Shown here in pieces: positions 32,501-45,320 of a stretch of 64,000 nt of DNA (positions within the stretch are counted from its first letter, which is position 1; the number at the start of each line of letters is the position of its first letter). The stretch is from Trematomus loennbergii (Eukaryota > Chordata > Actinopteri > Perciformes > Nototheniidae): NCBI GenBank assembly GCA_012861695.1, contig JAAOOA010000027.1, positions 2,174,724-2,238,723 of the forward strand, written 5' to 3'. Below the pieces are notes generated by a model. The model searched no databases, had not been told where the DNA came from, and worked only from the letters and a program-made list of their open reading frames with translations. Position numbers and translations under genes: made by a program.

Positions 32501-34718
32501 GCGCCCCCCCTGAAATTCAAGTGTTTTTTTTTTTATAATACATATTTATAGCACCAAATTGCAAATAATCTATCTACTGTCACTTTTCACATTGAACATG
32601 CACCCTTTTATTAAATAAACTAAATACTTTCAATTTAAGTTATGAGTTTAGTGTTTTTGACCCTAAGAAACACTGATGCACTAATCAATAACAATAATCC
32701 ACAGCTCCTCTCTCTGCTCCAGAGGATTTAAAAAAATAAAATATCCCAACAACACCCCCCCCCCTTTTTTGTACCTATCCAGCAAAGATTGTTTAGGGAC
32801 ATCTCTACAGCATCACCATACTTGAATACTCTACCTCCCCAATTTCAATGTTGCGTTATCTATTCATCTTTTTCTATTTCAAATAGAGAAAAGGTCGTCT
32901 CCTGCCAATTTAATCCTCTCCTAAATCTGTTTTTGTCCTCCACTCTCAACCTCTTCTTGATTTTTTTTTTTTATTCTTGATTTTTATCCACCTTCACCTC
33001 CATATATGTCTCCAAATATGTATATTTAGGTTTTTTCCTTGCTGCTTTTTTGCTTGTTATAACAAAGTTTCAAACTGAAATGCAAATTGTTGCCTCTTTA
33101 AATTACACACACATAAAAGATGCATACAAGTTTTAAAATTTGAATAGAATCAACATAAATATGTGTAGTTATGTTCATACAAATCCTTTATCCATATAAA
33201 TCTAGAGTGTTGTTTATAGCGAGGTTCAGGTCAGTGAACCTGACCTGAGTTTGATGGTCTGTAACAGAGAGTTCGGATTAACGAAGCCGCCTGATGTAAT
33301 CTGTACAGATTACAGATTATCTTGTTAAAACTGTAACAAACCTGAACGCACTTTAGGCTCCGTTTACATGAAAACGAACAGAATTCGATATAAAAAAAGT
33401 CTTCCGTCCACATGGAATCGGCTCAATAAACGTGTCCGTCCACACGAGACCGCTCGACCCGCTGGAGACGCTGTAGTACATATGCCGGGCCTGTAAGTGG
33501 CTGAATTTCCGCCACAAAATACACCAAAAGCAGCGAAGAAGAACCTAAAAGTACCTCAAAAATAGTAATCAATAATGTATTGAAAAGTTATTTGGCTGAT
33601 TGTTTTATATTGGCTCAGCCAGGTTATATGGGATGCCCAGTCTACTTACAGATGGGTCACTCATTTTGAAATATTAAACTTAGTTTTCTTTTCTTTAATT
33701 TTTCATCCTCATGTAGAATGCTATTATGAAACACACATTTGGTTGTTTATAGCATACAGAACATCTGATTTAATGTGAGGTAGGGAAATAATCATTTGAG
33801 TATAAGTATGTGTATATAAATATGTAATTTACAACAGCTGTAAGATGCTTGAAAATGCACCTTGAAAATGCTTAAAGTGCTTGAATTTGATTTTGGAAAA
33901 GGTGTAAGAACCCTGAAGACCTCCCGAGCATGGTTGCCTGGTTGCCCTTCTGTTTATTCTCCGCGTGGATTCAGCGGTGAGCAGCAGAGGTGGGGAGGGC
34001 AGGGCTCTGGCTGTTTCGGCGGCCCCTGTTTCTCTTTTTCTCCCTCCCAGAGGCGAGCGTGGCTTGTGCTGTAAAAGGCAGGTGCACCGCACCCACTGCC
34101 ACCACTGTTTTACAGCAAGCCCGTACTCTTTACACTGTCAACAGAGGTGTGTCCTGTTGTGTGGAGGAAAACCAAATTACTTTTTCCACATGCAACAAAT
34201 CAAATCCTTAAGAAATCAGAGGAAGTTGTTGTGATGTTGAAATAACCACATTTATCTGTAAATGTTATGATAATAAATATAACTATTTTATATTACCAAA
34301 AAAACATAAACTAAATATAAACAACAATTGTCTTATATTATAAAATCATGACAACGTTAACATATTTTACAGATTGAAAGGTTTAACAATAGAAGGGTCA
34401 AAAAATGAGTAGAATCTGTTGTCTGAAATCTCACTAGGGCTACAATTATAAGACAATGACTGTTTACATCTTTTGCTGTGTATGTATGTATATTACAAGT
34501 CTATAAAAGTAAATACCAATATATTTAAAGGATGTCAAAGAGCAATACAAATGTACTATTTGCTTGGTAAAGAACTGGCACTTATCAAAATGGTTATTAA
34601 ATATTAAAATCTTAAATACTGGATGCCTGACAGTTACAGGATTGCATTGTGGTAAAAGTGGATAAATACAAGATTTTATTAATTTAAGTAACCTTCCATT
34701 TTCTTCTTGTCCCTACAG
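29513..34718 (+). other. First intron of the ZNF646-like gene
   Basis: From the donor at 29,513 to the acceptor ccctacag at 34,711-34,718. Mostly AT-rich with fragments of interspersed repeats (32,457-32,675 is a MITE; about 33,355-33,480 carries a 'gtttacatgaaaacg' repeat fragment). A GC-rich patch at 30,155-30,403 is open on the + strand (82 codons, including 'MPGLNPSKKRRAK' followed by a possible donor GTCAGG), but I cannot link it to a known gene. Confidence 0.45.
32457..32675. mobile_element. Short MITE with CAGTGTTTCCC ends
   Basis: Starts cagtgtttcccctacc and ends aagaaacactg, similar to the element at 4,613-4,787. Non-coding. Confidence 0.5.
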
Positions 34719-34923
34719 TGATACCTCATTGGCTGGTGTGACCCCTGCCGGCCCGCCACCTCCCAAGGTGGGCCCCGATTGGCTGGACCTGCCCTGGGGA
34801 AGCAATCGGCACCCTCAGCTGAAGAGCTAAGCCCCGCAGTTTCCTCCCCCATCCCCCCTACGTCACTGTTCATTTCTTTGATGTGAACTGTGATTCCCTC
34901 CGTCCTGTTTGCTTTAGAGTACT
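34719..34923 (+). other. 5' UTR segment of the ZNF646-like gene
   Basis: Begins after the acceptor ttgtccctacag and leads to the ATG at 34,924. A second good acceptor (tgtttgctttag, ending 34,917) lies just before the ATG, so 34,719-34,917 may be an exon or part of the intron. There are short upstream frames only. Confidence 0.5.
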
Positions 34924-37470
34924 ATGGCAATGCATGATATGAGTCGTGCCAAGGGTTTCCCCTGTAAAGAGTGTGATATGGTTTGTCCGAGTACTCCAAG
35001 TCTTCTAGAACATATGAAAGCACATTATCAGCAAGAAGAAAACGGACGTTTTGAGTGTGAACAGTGTGGGCGAGTTTACAAGCACGCAGCTAGCCTAGCC
35101 AATCATAAAAAATCTCACGAAGTGGGTTCATTCCAGTGTCCAGTTTGTACGCGTACGCTGCCCAACGCGGTAGCTTTGAAAAACCACCTACGTATCCATA
35201 CTTTGTCCCCCAGTAGTGCACACGCAGAAGAAGAGAGTGAAGAAGTTCCCGAAGAAACGGGCCACGACGAGAGGGACTACGGTCTCGCCCAAGACCTCTC
35301 AGACGGGTTTGGGCGCTCACATTTGAACAATAGTGGTATGGGACATAGTGTCCTACAAGGCCACGAGACAGACAACCACGGTAAAAAAGGTTCTCCCGAG
35401 CACGACAACGCTTGGGACAGACCATTCAAGTGTGATCAGTGCGAGAGAACCTACCGGCATCACGGTAGCCTGGTGAACCACAAGAAGTGTCATCAGCAAG
35501 GAACTTTTAAGTGCTCTGTGTGTTTTAAACAATTTAGCAACCTGGCTGCCCTAAACAGCCACGAGAGAACTCATTCGAAGTTCAAGACCCCTGGCGCCTC
35601 AATGGTGAGCAGCAGCAGCAGCCTCCACGACTCGCGCAGCAGTGGCACCCAGTCGTCTCAGAGCAACGACACTGCCTCGTGCTTTTGCCACCTGTGCCAG
35701 ATAGCGCTGCCAAATAAGACAGACTTTCAGGAGCACATACTGCTACACAACGCAGCCTCACCCTCCCTTGGTCTGCCGCGTAATTTCCCAGGAATCATGG
35801 CCCACACGAGTGCGGTTCGATCCCCAGCATACACCCCTGCGCTGGGTGACCCTCTGCCCCTGCCACCCCTGCCCACTGACAAAAGAGGCCCCTATGACCC
35901 CATTATGGGCCCTCCAGTCAACAATCCCATCTACACATGCGCATATTGTGGCGCAGGACATCCAGATCTGGAGACCTTAAAGGTCCACTATCTGACCCAT
36001 GACCCTAACCCTGCCTCTCACGGCCAGGAAAGCTCCATTCTCAGCTCTGGATCGCAGGGCTCAGTGTCCTCTCCGTCCGGAGGCCGTGTGCCCCAGGCCA
36101 ATTCTCCAGATAATGGAGAGCGACGCTTTAAGTGTGGAGAGTGTGGCAAAAGCTACCGGCACGCAGGAAGCTTGGTCAACCACAAGCGCTGCCATCAGAC
36201 AGGCCACTACCAATGCACAATCTGCTGTAAGCAGTACCCCCACCTGGCAGCGCTACACAGCCACCTACGAAGCCACAAGGGGCGTTCTGGCAACACGTCT
36301 TTAAATAATGACGGCAGTGACTGGCTGTCTCCAGAGCCGCTAACCCTGGACTCCCAGCAGAGCTACGTCCAGGAAGGCAGCGGCGCCACCACTCCAATTT
36401 CCCTGCCAGGGAATCTTGGTGATGCGGCCCACTTTGTACAAGATGGTGGCCATAGCAGTGGGTTGGACTCTCTTGAGTTTCACGATCGCTTTGATGGTAG
36501 CTCACTTTCCCAGAGCAACTCTGCTCACCGTCAGGCTGACAGACATGTGTGCGCCGACTGCGGCGAGATGTATGGAGATGTATCTGGCATCAAGTCACAT
36601 GTGTCCTCGTCGTGGCCAGCAGCCTCAACAGCAGCAAGGGAACATGTCTAACGGTTTCATGGGAAACATGAACTACCACAGCTCCAGTGCAACCTCACTG
36701 CCTGCTGGAAGCTCCAGCAGCCTGAAAGAAGGCAGCAGCCAGCGACAATATTCCCAGAGCGGAGGCAAGAGAATGGGAAGCAATGACAAAGATGATGACG
36801 ATGATGGAGAAGTGTATCAGTGTTCGGTGTGTGGCAATCACTACGCCAGCCTCCGAGCCCTCAGGAGCCACCTGCGTAGCCATGCGAATAACCCAACAGC
36901 GCCCGGCCCTTCCTCCCTGGAGCAGGAGTGGAGGATGATCTGCTCCACCTGTGGCCAGAGCTTCTCAAGGAAGCAAGACCTCCTGAATCACCAGTTAGTC
37001 CATGGCCCCCAAAGGCCTGATGGCCAGCAACAGAGTATTGTAGGCAGCTCGGCTAATGGCAATGACAAGATGGACGGACGCAACCATATTTGTGTTGACT
37101 GTGGCATGTTTTTTGCCGACCGCCACCACCTGATCACGCACCTGTGTCCTGGTAAGAATAGGTCTAGCTCCCTGAGCAAGCAGGGTCTGAATGGAGCCAA
37201 AGGGATGTCCGGAGGAGAAGGTGTCGCTGGTGGGGGGGTTGCTGGTGGAAGCCGTGAGGTTGGTGGCGATGGACGTAGGCCTATGGTGGACCAAAGTGAC
37301 AAGCCCCATAAGTGCGACCAATGCGGGCGAGGATACAGACACCCCTGCTCACTCCTTAACCACAAGAAGTCACACAAGACGGGGGTTTTCCGCTGCTTGG
37401 TGTGCCAGAAACGCTACTACAATCTGCTGGCTCTCAAGAATCACCAAAGGACCCACTTTGATCTAAAGAG
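34924..37470 (+). CDS. znf646: ZNF646-like coding exon 1 (fingers 1-15)
   Basis: The ATG at 34,924 follows a good acceptor and opens 'MAMHDMSRAKGFPCKECDM'. Fingers 1-9 are in one frame up to about 36,600: 'CEQCGRVYKHAASLANHKKS', 'CDQCERTYRHHGSLVNHKKC' and 'CGECGKSYRHAGSLVNHKRC' each followed by a partner finger. At finger 10 ('CADCGEMYGDVSGIKSH') the frame fails: 36,601 onward reads on in the +1 frame as 'CPRRGQQPQQQQGNMSNG'. The related finger 13 ends 'THLCPGKN', so the expected reading here is H-x-C-P, which fits loss of two bases (gtgtgt to gtgt). Fingers 11-15 follow, ending 'NHQRTHFDLK' at a GTAGGT donor (37,471). Linkers are Ser/Gly/Gln-rich. Confidence 0.8.
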
Positions 37471-40400
37471 GTAGGTCCCAGATTCTGTCATTTTTTGTTT
37501 TATATAGATGTTTGGCTGGTGCAGTTTATGTTAAAGATAACATTTGTGCCAGATTCTGAAGCCCTTGGTTTGATATGCACATGAGTTCTCATGACCAGAA
37601 AATGTTATATATTGCACATGATGATCTTCATTTGATTAACTGTGCAACCCTTATTTCATCTCAATCAAGTTGACTCATTTCCTCATTTATTTTGACATCT
37701 TTTTAGCTTGTAGTGGAAACCGGTTAACAAGATTTAGCATAATCTTTTGTAAAATGTTTCCCATGGTAGACTCTCTGATTTAGTCCATGTGTTTCCAAAC
37801 ATGTTGCAAGTAAGTTGATCATAATAATTATCCCCAAAATATTTCTAATAAGGAATAGCCTTCCCAAGTGTCATGTTTAATACCACCATCCCCCCTGATA
37901 TTAGTCCTAGATTTGAATGTATTTACTGAGTTTTCTACATCTCTGCTCATCCATGCTGCAGGCACAAGTGTGAAGAATGTGGAAAGGCTTTCAAGATCCA
38001 AAAGCAGCTGATCAACCACCTTCGTCTCCACGAGGAGCACCGAGCCAAAGGTCTTGTTCGGACTGGCCCCAACAGTTCTCGCTTCCAGCAGCCTGGGACA
38101 TCTCAAATGCAGAATATGAAGGAGAATCATCAAAGGCCCAGCCGATGGGCGTGAAATATAGCCAGCAAGGGTTCAAGAAACCCTACTCTTCAGCTGGAAC
38201 TTCAAGGCCCCAGAAGTTTGATCCAACTGAGACTGGACGTCGGCCTTTTGCATGCGAAGAATGTGGCAAGACATACCGACATGCAGGCAGCCTGGCCAAT
38301 CACAAAAACCTTCACAAAATTGGGGAGTACCACTGCAACGTTTGCAACTCCACATACCCCAACAGGCTGGCAATGAAAAACCATCTACGTCTCCACTTTG
38401 CCCAGAAGAAGCACAACTGCCAAGAGTGCGGCAAGGGCTTCCGTACCCAGAGGCAGCTAGCTACCCACACTACAGCTGGCCTGTGCAAAGGACCGCAGGG
38501 CCCCGGGGTCCAGATGGATTTTGAGTGCGATGGCTGCTGCGAAGGCTTTGCCACGGCCGATGAGCTTGCAGCTCACGACTGCCCGGCCCAGCACCTGCCT
38601 TCATCCTCCTCAAGCAACCCCCAATATCAGCTTGGAGAGAAGTTCTGTGGACCTGGACTCTGACGAGAGACCCTACGCCTGTGACCTGTGCAGCTGTGCC
38701 TACAAACATGCAAGCTCATTGCTGAACCACAAGCACACCCACAAGACGGGCAACTTCCGTTGCAATTTCTGCGACAAGCCCTACACCAACTATATGGCCC
38801 TGCGCAACCATATGCGCATCCACACACAGCGGAAGAAGCACATCTGCCACACGTGTGGGAAAGCCTTCCGGCTTGCCAGGTTCCTCCGAAACCACCAGAA
38901 GGTCCACGAGGAGGGTGCTACCCCCTTTGGCTGCCCCACCTGTGGGAAGAGTTTCCAGGGGAGATCCGGCCTGGCCAGGCACCGCTGCGGGGACAACCAG
39001 GTAGGCATGGAAATCAGGAAGAAGGCTGCTGCGACCCCGGGAGAGGGCGAGGAGTGTCGGTACACGTGAGTTCTCGTCAGTTGTTTGTGATTCTACGAAG
39101 TTGGCCCAAAAAATAGTGAAGATAAATTTAGGTCTCTACGTGTCTATTACAGGTATATGATCTCCAATCCGGCTTCCTTGGGACCATACGCGTGCCGGAA
39201 TTCGGATTTTTCTGAAGTTTGGACAAATTGAATTAGTGGAGAGACCAGATAAGTCAACCCCGTTTGCTTTCAGTTAGCATATCACACACTTAGTTTTTAA
39301 GGCTACCTTCATGTTTAGATGTTTTGTTTTCATGCTTTGCTTTACTTAGCCAACTTAACACAGATTTGCTTTTTAAGTATTTTGTGTGTAGCATATTAGC
39401 AACATTTTTAGTATTGATGTTTGTTCCTTGCTCTTGTAATGATTTTGATTGTAGTCTTTGATTTGTTTGTTTGTTTTCTTTAGGTAGTCTAATAATACTG
39501 GCCAGTTATTAGACTAGAACATGCAGTTTTATGATGGGACACTTGCATTTTGATGTCTGTCAAATAAAAGTCAGAGGATAGATTAGGAAGTATTTGGAGC
39601 TAGCTGCACTGCACACGTCAGGGGTTATTCTTACATCTTTCGTTATTACAGGCAGACATGGTAGAGGTTCTTTGGCTTTTTTGATGGATCTTTCATCATT
39701 ATATACAGAAAAGAGTGATTACCCAAAAGACGGCTGTGACAGAAGGTTTATTAAATTGTTCCCATATGTGAAAGAAGCTTGCGTCCATTTGTGCAGTGCA
39801 GGGAGCAGCAGATACTTCCCAGTCCCCCACATGAATCCCAGTTGTTTGTCCATAGTTGTCCCCCATGCCCCTCCCTCCCTCCCTATCATCTGTGTAGAAA
39901 TCATAACTTTAAATGGTACACCACTTTGTAGTAGTCTTCTTTCTTTGAAAGCTTTAAGCCGGATTTCAGATCATATACCTGTATGAACAACATCTTAGAT
40001 GATGAGTTGTCAAAATATTTCAATAATTCTAAGAAAAAGTGGTAACCAGAGTTAAATTTGGATAGAATTTTGTAAGCGGACTATCATTTTCAGTTTCTAA
40101 TCTCCCTTTTCTCTTACCCTCTGTCCCATCCCCATGTTTGTCCTAATTTGTCTCTGCACAGGTGTGATCAATGCGGACGCTCCTACCGCCACGCCAGCTC
40201 CCTCCTCAACCACAAGAACACCCACACAGTCGGCATCTATCACTGCGCCGTGTGCCTCAAGACCTACTCCAACCTGCTTGCCCTGAAGAACCACCGTCGT
40301 ATCCACTCAGAGATACGGCGCCACCAATGCCACGACTGCGGAAAGGCATTCCGCGTTTCCTCCCAGCTCCACAACCATCGACGCGTCCACCAAAAGCAGC

Positions 40401-41102
40401 GGGAGCTCACCTGCCGGTCCTGCCAAAGATCCTTCCCCACGCAGGCCAGCTTCAGCCTCCACATGGAGATCACCCATGGCCAGACGCCGCAGCCCCGTCA
40501 GCCCAGACCCCAGCAGCCTCGGCCGGGGGCTCCCAGGAGCTGGGCTGGGGGTCAGGCCTGGACCTCACGTTGATGCAAGAGCAAGGACTGCACCCTAGCA
40601 GCATTGCCAAAGCCCGCAGCCGTGGTGGTCACAGCGAGGTCCTCAAACCCCACGTCTGCGATCAGTGTGGCCGCTCTTACCGCCACGCCAGCTCCCTACT
40701 CAACCACAAGAACAGCCACAAGACTGGGACCTACTTCTGCAACTCCTGCCAGAAGGAGTTCCCCAACCTGATGTCCCTCAAGAACCACCGCCGGATCCAC
40801 ACCGAGCCCAAACGCTACCAGTGTCCCGACTGCGGGAAGTCCTTCCGTGTCTCCACCCAACTCATCTGCCACCGCCGCATCCACACCAAGGAGAAGCCGT
40901 TCTCTCCTGCCAGCAGTGCGACAAGCACTTCTCCTCCAAGTCCAACCTGAGGCACCACATGAAGGTGCACTGGAACGGATCCACGGCGCCCCCTCCCATG
41001 GCCATGGGTGCGCCCAACTTCCTGGGTATGCCCGGCGGCCCCTTCATATATGGGATCAGGGAAGGATGGGAGTCAGGGCGGGGCGGCGCGGGGATGGGGT
41101 AG
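34924..41102 (+). CDS. znf646: ZNF646-type multi-C2H2 zinc-finger protein (frame broken in this sequence)
   Basis: Three coding exons, 34924-37470, 37962-39065 and 40162-41102, with GT-AG introns of matching phase (37,470/37,962 rejoins 'DLKRHKCEECG'; 39,065/40,162 rejoins 'RYTCDQCGRSY'). Together they give about 1,530 residues with about 32 C2H2 or C2HC fingers, against 1,832 residues for human ZNF646. The assignment rests on the recurrent finger '[15 protein letters not shown]' followed by a short 'H..TGxYxC' linker and a partner finger '..NLxALKNHxRxH', an arrangement characteristic of ZNF646. The protein is presumably nuclear and nucleic-acid binding; its function is poorly known. Five frame breaks occur: about 36,601, 38,101-38,155, 38,618-38,622, 40,525-40,529 and 40,901-40,906. 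Since finger residues are intact on both sides of each break, I favour uncorrected indels over pseudogenisation, but the sequence cannot decide. Confidence 0.75.
37962..39065 (+). CDS. znf646: ZNF646-like coding exon 2 (fingers 16-24)
   Basis: After the acceptor ccatgctgcag the exon opens 'HKCEECGKAFKIQKQLINHL'. The frame breaks once between 38,101 and 38,155 (the first frame stops at 38,152-38,154; one base appears to be missing, possibly in the agcc at 38,140-38,143). It breaks again in a C5 run at 38,618-38,622: with C4 it would read 'SSSNPNISLERSSVDLDS' and join directly to 'DERPYACDLC'. Fingers include 'CEECGKTYRHAGSLANHKNL', 'CNVCNSTYPNRLAMKNHLRL', '[20 protein letters not shown]' and 'CPTCGKSFQGRSGLARHRC'. 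The donor GTGAGT is at 39,066. Confidence 0.78.
40162..41102 (+). CDS. znf646: ZNF646-like coding exon 3 (fingers 25-32)
   Basis: After the acceptor tctctgcacag it opens with the second half of finger 25. It holds two tetrads of fingers: 25-28 ('[20 protein letters not shown]' ... 'CRSCQRSFPTQASFSLH') and 29-32 ('[20 protein letters not shown]' ... '[20 protein letters not shown]'). The frame breaks in the G5 run at 40,525-40,529 (G6 would read 'PRPGGSQELGWGSGLDL') and at 40,901-40,906, where tctctcctgc has two bases more than tctcctgc in the duplicate at 47.7 kb. It ends 'FLGMPGGPFIYG...' at a TAG, 41,100-41,102. Confidence 0.78.
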
Positions 41103-44100
41103 CGGGTGCTTTGAAGTCACATGCCAAGGTTTTTTCCATGTGCGGCCGTAGTGTGTGTGTGCGTGCGTGTGTGTGTGTGTGAAGGACAGGTCCTGCATGA
41201 CTAAACATACACGTAAAGCAGAGCGCAAAATGGACGCTTGTGCGCACACACACAGAGAACTCAAAACGGAGGACATGCACACACTCGTTTCTAACCTTTC
41301 TTGCGCCAATGCTTCCTTGGCGGATGCTCCCACAAGGCCCTGTTTGTAGAACTGTCCCACGCAGACTGACAGACAGACAGACAGACATGATGTAGTTTCA
41401 TAGACTTTACTACACCTGCCTTATTCCCGCCTGCATGTTGCCCCATACTGCCTGGGGAGAGGTTTAACCTTTCTCCGGAGCACCTGCAGGGACTTTTCTG
41501 AAAGCCCAGCTCGTAGAGACTGACGAGTCCTGTGGTTGTGACTGTTGAGGAAGTCTGATGCGTGCTCATTTCAACCCCAGGAGCTCATTGGTCCTGTGTT
41601 TGCAGTTTCTCTGTTTCCTGCCTCCATCCCTGTTCTGACGATGTTCATAGTAAGTTTTGCGTGGCCTTTGTCACAACGTTTTTAAAACCATATTCAGACA
41701 GAGTCTGTCTACACAGTGTTTTTATTTAAGACCAACATGTAGGTAAAGTGGAGACTTTTGGTTTGTTTTTGCTTTTTTTTGTACCTGGATGGTTTTGACG
41801 GGAGGAAACAATGACTTGTGGGAGCTTTTAGGACCAGTAGATTGAATGGTTGGGTTTAAACTGTGTGTTTTGTGTGGTTTAGCACCAAGATGAGCTTCTT
41901 AACTTTGTAACTTCCTAAAGCCTTGTTCCCACAAACAGATCCAGCAGCAGCCGTGTGTCACACCTTTTTAGTCCTAACCCCGCAGGCGTGTTCAGCGGTA
42001 AACGGGTCATTTAAAAAAATACTGTATGTCAATAGCACACAAGATTATTTCCTGTCCAACACATTTTCATTATTGTCAATTTTTGAAAGTTGGAAAGTAA
42101 AGTTTTACAGATGTTTTTTTTTTTTTAAATCAAATCTATTTGATTTGACAGCCCTATTGAAGAGGAAGGGTGATATGGTTGAAAGCCCCAGAAAAGGACT
42201 AGTAAGCCCACCCCTAAGTTGGGATATCTTTGCCCAAATCTTTCAAGAAAACACTGAGGCGTGATTGGGTTGGTTTGTCCACTTATGGTTTGCTTGTTAA
42301 AGTTGAATCGTAGAGAACTGTCAAACTGTTAACCAACGATTGGTTTGTTTTATACCTCGGAAAATGTCGGAAAACTCCTAAGGCTTGGACAAAACAATCC
42401 AGTCCATCTGCTTTTGACGTTAAGAAAGTAAGTGGACCCTGAGTTTGGATAGTTTCAGGAATGCATTTTAAGTCCTTGTGTTAGATCTACATTTACGAAC
42501 AAATGTTAACGTTTAACGTGTAATTTTATTTTTATCGTATTGGTTCTCTAGTGTTGCCTTCAACTACAAAGTTCATTAGAGCTACGAGTTTCTGCTTGGT
42601 AAATGAGGTTTCAATTATGCGGAACAAAAATGAATACAATTATTTAAGACCCAACAAAAGATAGAAGAACAATATTTTGGCTGTTTTTTTTGTTTTTTTT
42701 AAACAAGCAAATATTTTCTTTCACTTTTGCATTAAAACAAAAATGATCACGTTTCTTACCTCACGCTCGCTGTGTGTGAATCTGTGTGTGAACGTGGCTG
42801 CAGGTTTACAGAACAAAGGAAAGAAAGTAAAACACACAAATTGACGGTGTATATTGTCGGGCCTGTATTGTAATCGTACTTCTCTCTGTATTATCTGCGG
42901 GAACTCTTTTGTAAGAAGGAAAAAGACGACAGATCATTGTAATAATGCATTTATTTATATTATTATTATTAACACTTGTAATGGACGGCGCTAGTCTTTA
43001 GGATGTGTGAGTTTAGAGCTGTGTTGATGTAAACCCCCCCTCTCTTACCCACAATCCCCTCTTCAGTGGAAAAGATTTAAACACTATGTGTAAACAATGG
43101 AAAGTGTTTTCTTGCCTTTTACCAAGTGATGTTGTGACGGTGGAGACTTCCCATCATCCATCTTCCATATTTATCTCCCTCCACCTACTTCCTGTTTCAC
43201 AAAAATCAAGCTCACATGGCAAAGGACGCCTTAGTGATTCTCCTCCATTTGAAACTTTTTTATGGTAACCTCTTGTATTTATTGGTGTTTTTATTTTATT
43301 TTTCTCCTTTTTGTATTTAATTGCATTATTTGGAAAGCCTCTGTGTGCGTTTTTTTTTTAAAGAACACAACTTGTCAGCGTATTCAGGAGCACTGGCGCT
43401 AGTTAAAAAAAAAAAAAAAGTTAAAAGCCGTGCAGTGACCGTCAAGTGCTGTAGGAGTCGATGTGATCTAGAAACACAGAAATTATAATAACTGTACATT
43501 TTCACATCTTCCTTCACATCTTCCTGTTGGACCCATTTCAGCTAGTTTTAGAGAGAAGAAGAAGAAAAAGATTTGCTTTGGAACAACTATAACTAGGGAT
43601 GCTCCGATCGCCAATTTTGGGGCCGATCGCCAGAATCAGTATCGGCCAATCCGATCGAGTGGGTGGGGGCTATGGGGATCTTCCATTTAAAGTGATGTTT
43701 AAAACTCAGTTAATGGGGCCATTCACTGGCGCTTCCACAAATAACAACCAACATAATTATTACATTCAATTGAAGTACATTATTCAAGTTGACATTAACT
43801 TTGGATAATAACATGGGAGAAATGAGCAGAAGCCCTCTCTCTCTCTCCTGACAGCCTGTCAGTATCCGTCTCATGCAGCTCACTGATCCAGTAATGAGTG
43901 ACCCGACAGTGAAGAATAAACATATTTATAACTAGTTTAGCTAGTTCCAGAGGTAGATAAAATAGCTAAGTGTGTTAGGTCTAACTCTTAGTGTGTGTGT
44001 TGCTCCTCTCACCGGTCCGTCACAGCGGGTGGAGCTGCAGGATTTCTGCTTCACACACGTTGCATACCGCTATTTTATTGTCTTTTTCGGACACCTTAAA

Positions 44101-44450
44101 ATACTGCCAGACTGGTGAAGCCATTTTGGCGAGCTTGTTTTGCCGCGCACAGAGAAAAGTGTCATGTATTTTACGTCATGTGATCGGCTCTCCCGGTCGG
44201 CATTATAGAGAGCACCGATCGATCGGCAGAGAGTGAATATCGGCCGATATCGATCGGCGGCCGATCGATCGGAGCATCCCTAACTATAACCCACTTTTTT
44301 GTTTTAACTTTTTGTTTCCATGCATATATATGTAATGCTTACTATACACTTTTATAAACTATGTTTTGATAATTCATTCTTAACAGAAAAAACTTGTCCA
44401 TATACTATAACCCTTACTGCTGAATACTGAAAATAAATAGTTGAAAACCC
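41103..44450 (+). other. Probable 3' UTR of the ZNF646-like gene
   Basis: No coding frames of quality. AATAAA at 44,432-44,437 is a plausible polyadenylation signal. A MITE (43,594-44,282) lies within it. A short TG run occurs at 41,150-41,181. The extent is inferred. Confidence 0.4.
43594..44282. mobile_element. hAT-like MITE with exact 8-bp target duplication
   Basis: Ends tagggatgctccgatcg and cgatcggagcatcccta are inverted repeats; ACTATAAC flanks both sides exactly (43,586-43,593 and 44,283-44,290). Non-coding; many 'ccgatcg' motifs near both ends. Confidence 0.88.
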
Positions 44451-44799
44451 AGCGGAGGTCATCGTGTTCAATATTTCTGCTAAACACAGATTAATGTTAG
44501 GAACACTTTATATAGCCTGCTTTACATACCGAAATATTTCATTTACATTTAAAACCTTAGACATCATACAGTTTAAAAACTGTTTTCTAATATTAATATG
44601 GATGTTATGATTATAAAAACGGTACCAATCTGCATTGCTCTCGATATATGGTGGAAATAAAGTACAACAGTTATCATTTATATTTGATCTCTGCACTGAT
44701 TCAACACCAAATACAAAAAGCCAAACTCTGAAATCGTTTGCCTTGTTTTGATATTCTATTGTTAAACCTGAAATTACGGGGGCTGACAGAACAACGGCC

Positions 44800-45320
44800 C
44801 GAAGTATTTCATTAGGAGAAACGTGCTGCATTTATAAAAAAAACAATATGGAAATACAAAAACACGAATGTGCCAAAACACATGCAAATTAAGAAGCACC
44901 TTCACCAACTGGACTCTACATGCGCAGTCTTTTTTTTTTTTAAACACTGCAATTTAAATAAACACTGCAAGAAGCTTAAAGCACAACAGAAATGGGGACA
45001 CTTTAAGTGATGCACACAGCTGGGACCAGAGCACATGTTGACGGTAGAGGAGGATAAAGTTGGCCAACTGTTAGTGTGGGCAGAGTTAGTCTGTTTCATA
45101 ACTCAGTATTGTCAGTATTTGTGAAATGACTAAGTTAGCTACGTTCGCTAGCTTACAGCAGATCTGCAAAAATATTGGAAGGAATTATGTGATCACATTA
45201 AGAAAAGCCAATAAAATATTTTAGGTAACTAACTTATAACATTGATAGCTGGCCAACTTTATAATCACCGAACGTCAACAATTCTCCGGTCCCTGCTGTC
45301 TGCGTCACTTTAATACAAAC
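44800..45320. mobile_element. Foldback-type MITE, 'GACGCACACAGC' family, copy 3
   Basis: Contains 'aaacacgaatgtgccaaaac', 'gatgcacacagctgggacc' and the mirrored 'ggtccctgctgtctgcgtca', matching copies 1 and 2. Non-coding. Confidence 0.65.

Noticed and set aside
33220..33260. Palindrome around 'ggttcaggtcagtgaacc' as an operator
   Set aside because: It is short and imperfect, with no nearby promoter; such matches are expected by chance in 64 kb.
35090..37377. Antisense frames of 60-130 codons across the zinc-finger exons
   Set aside because: They are shadows of GC-rich finger codons on the opposite strand.
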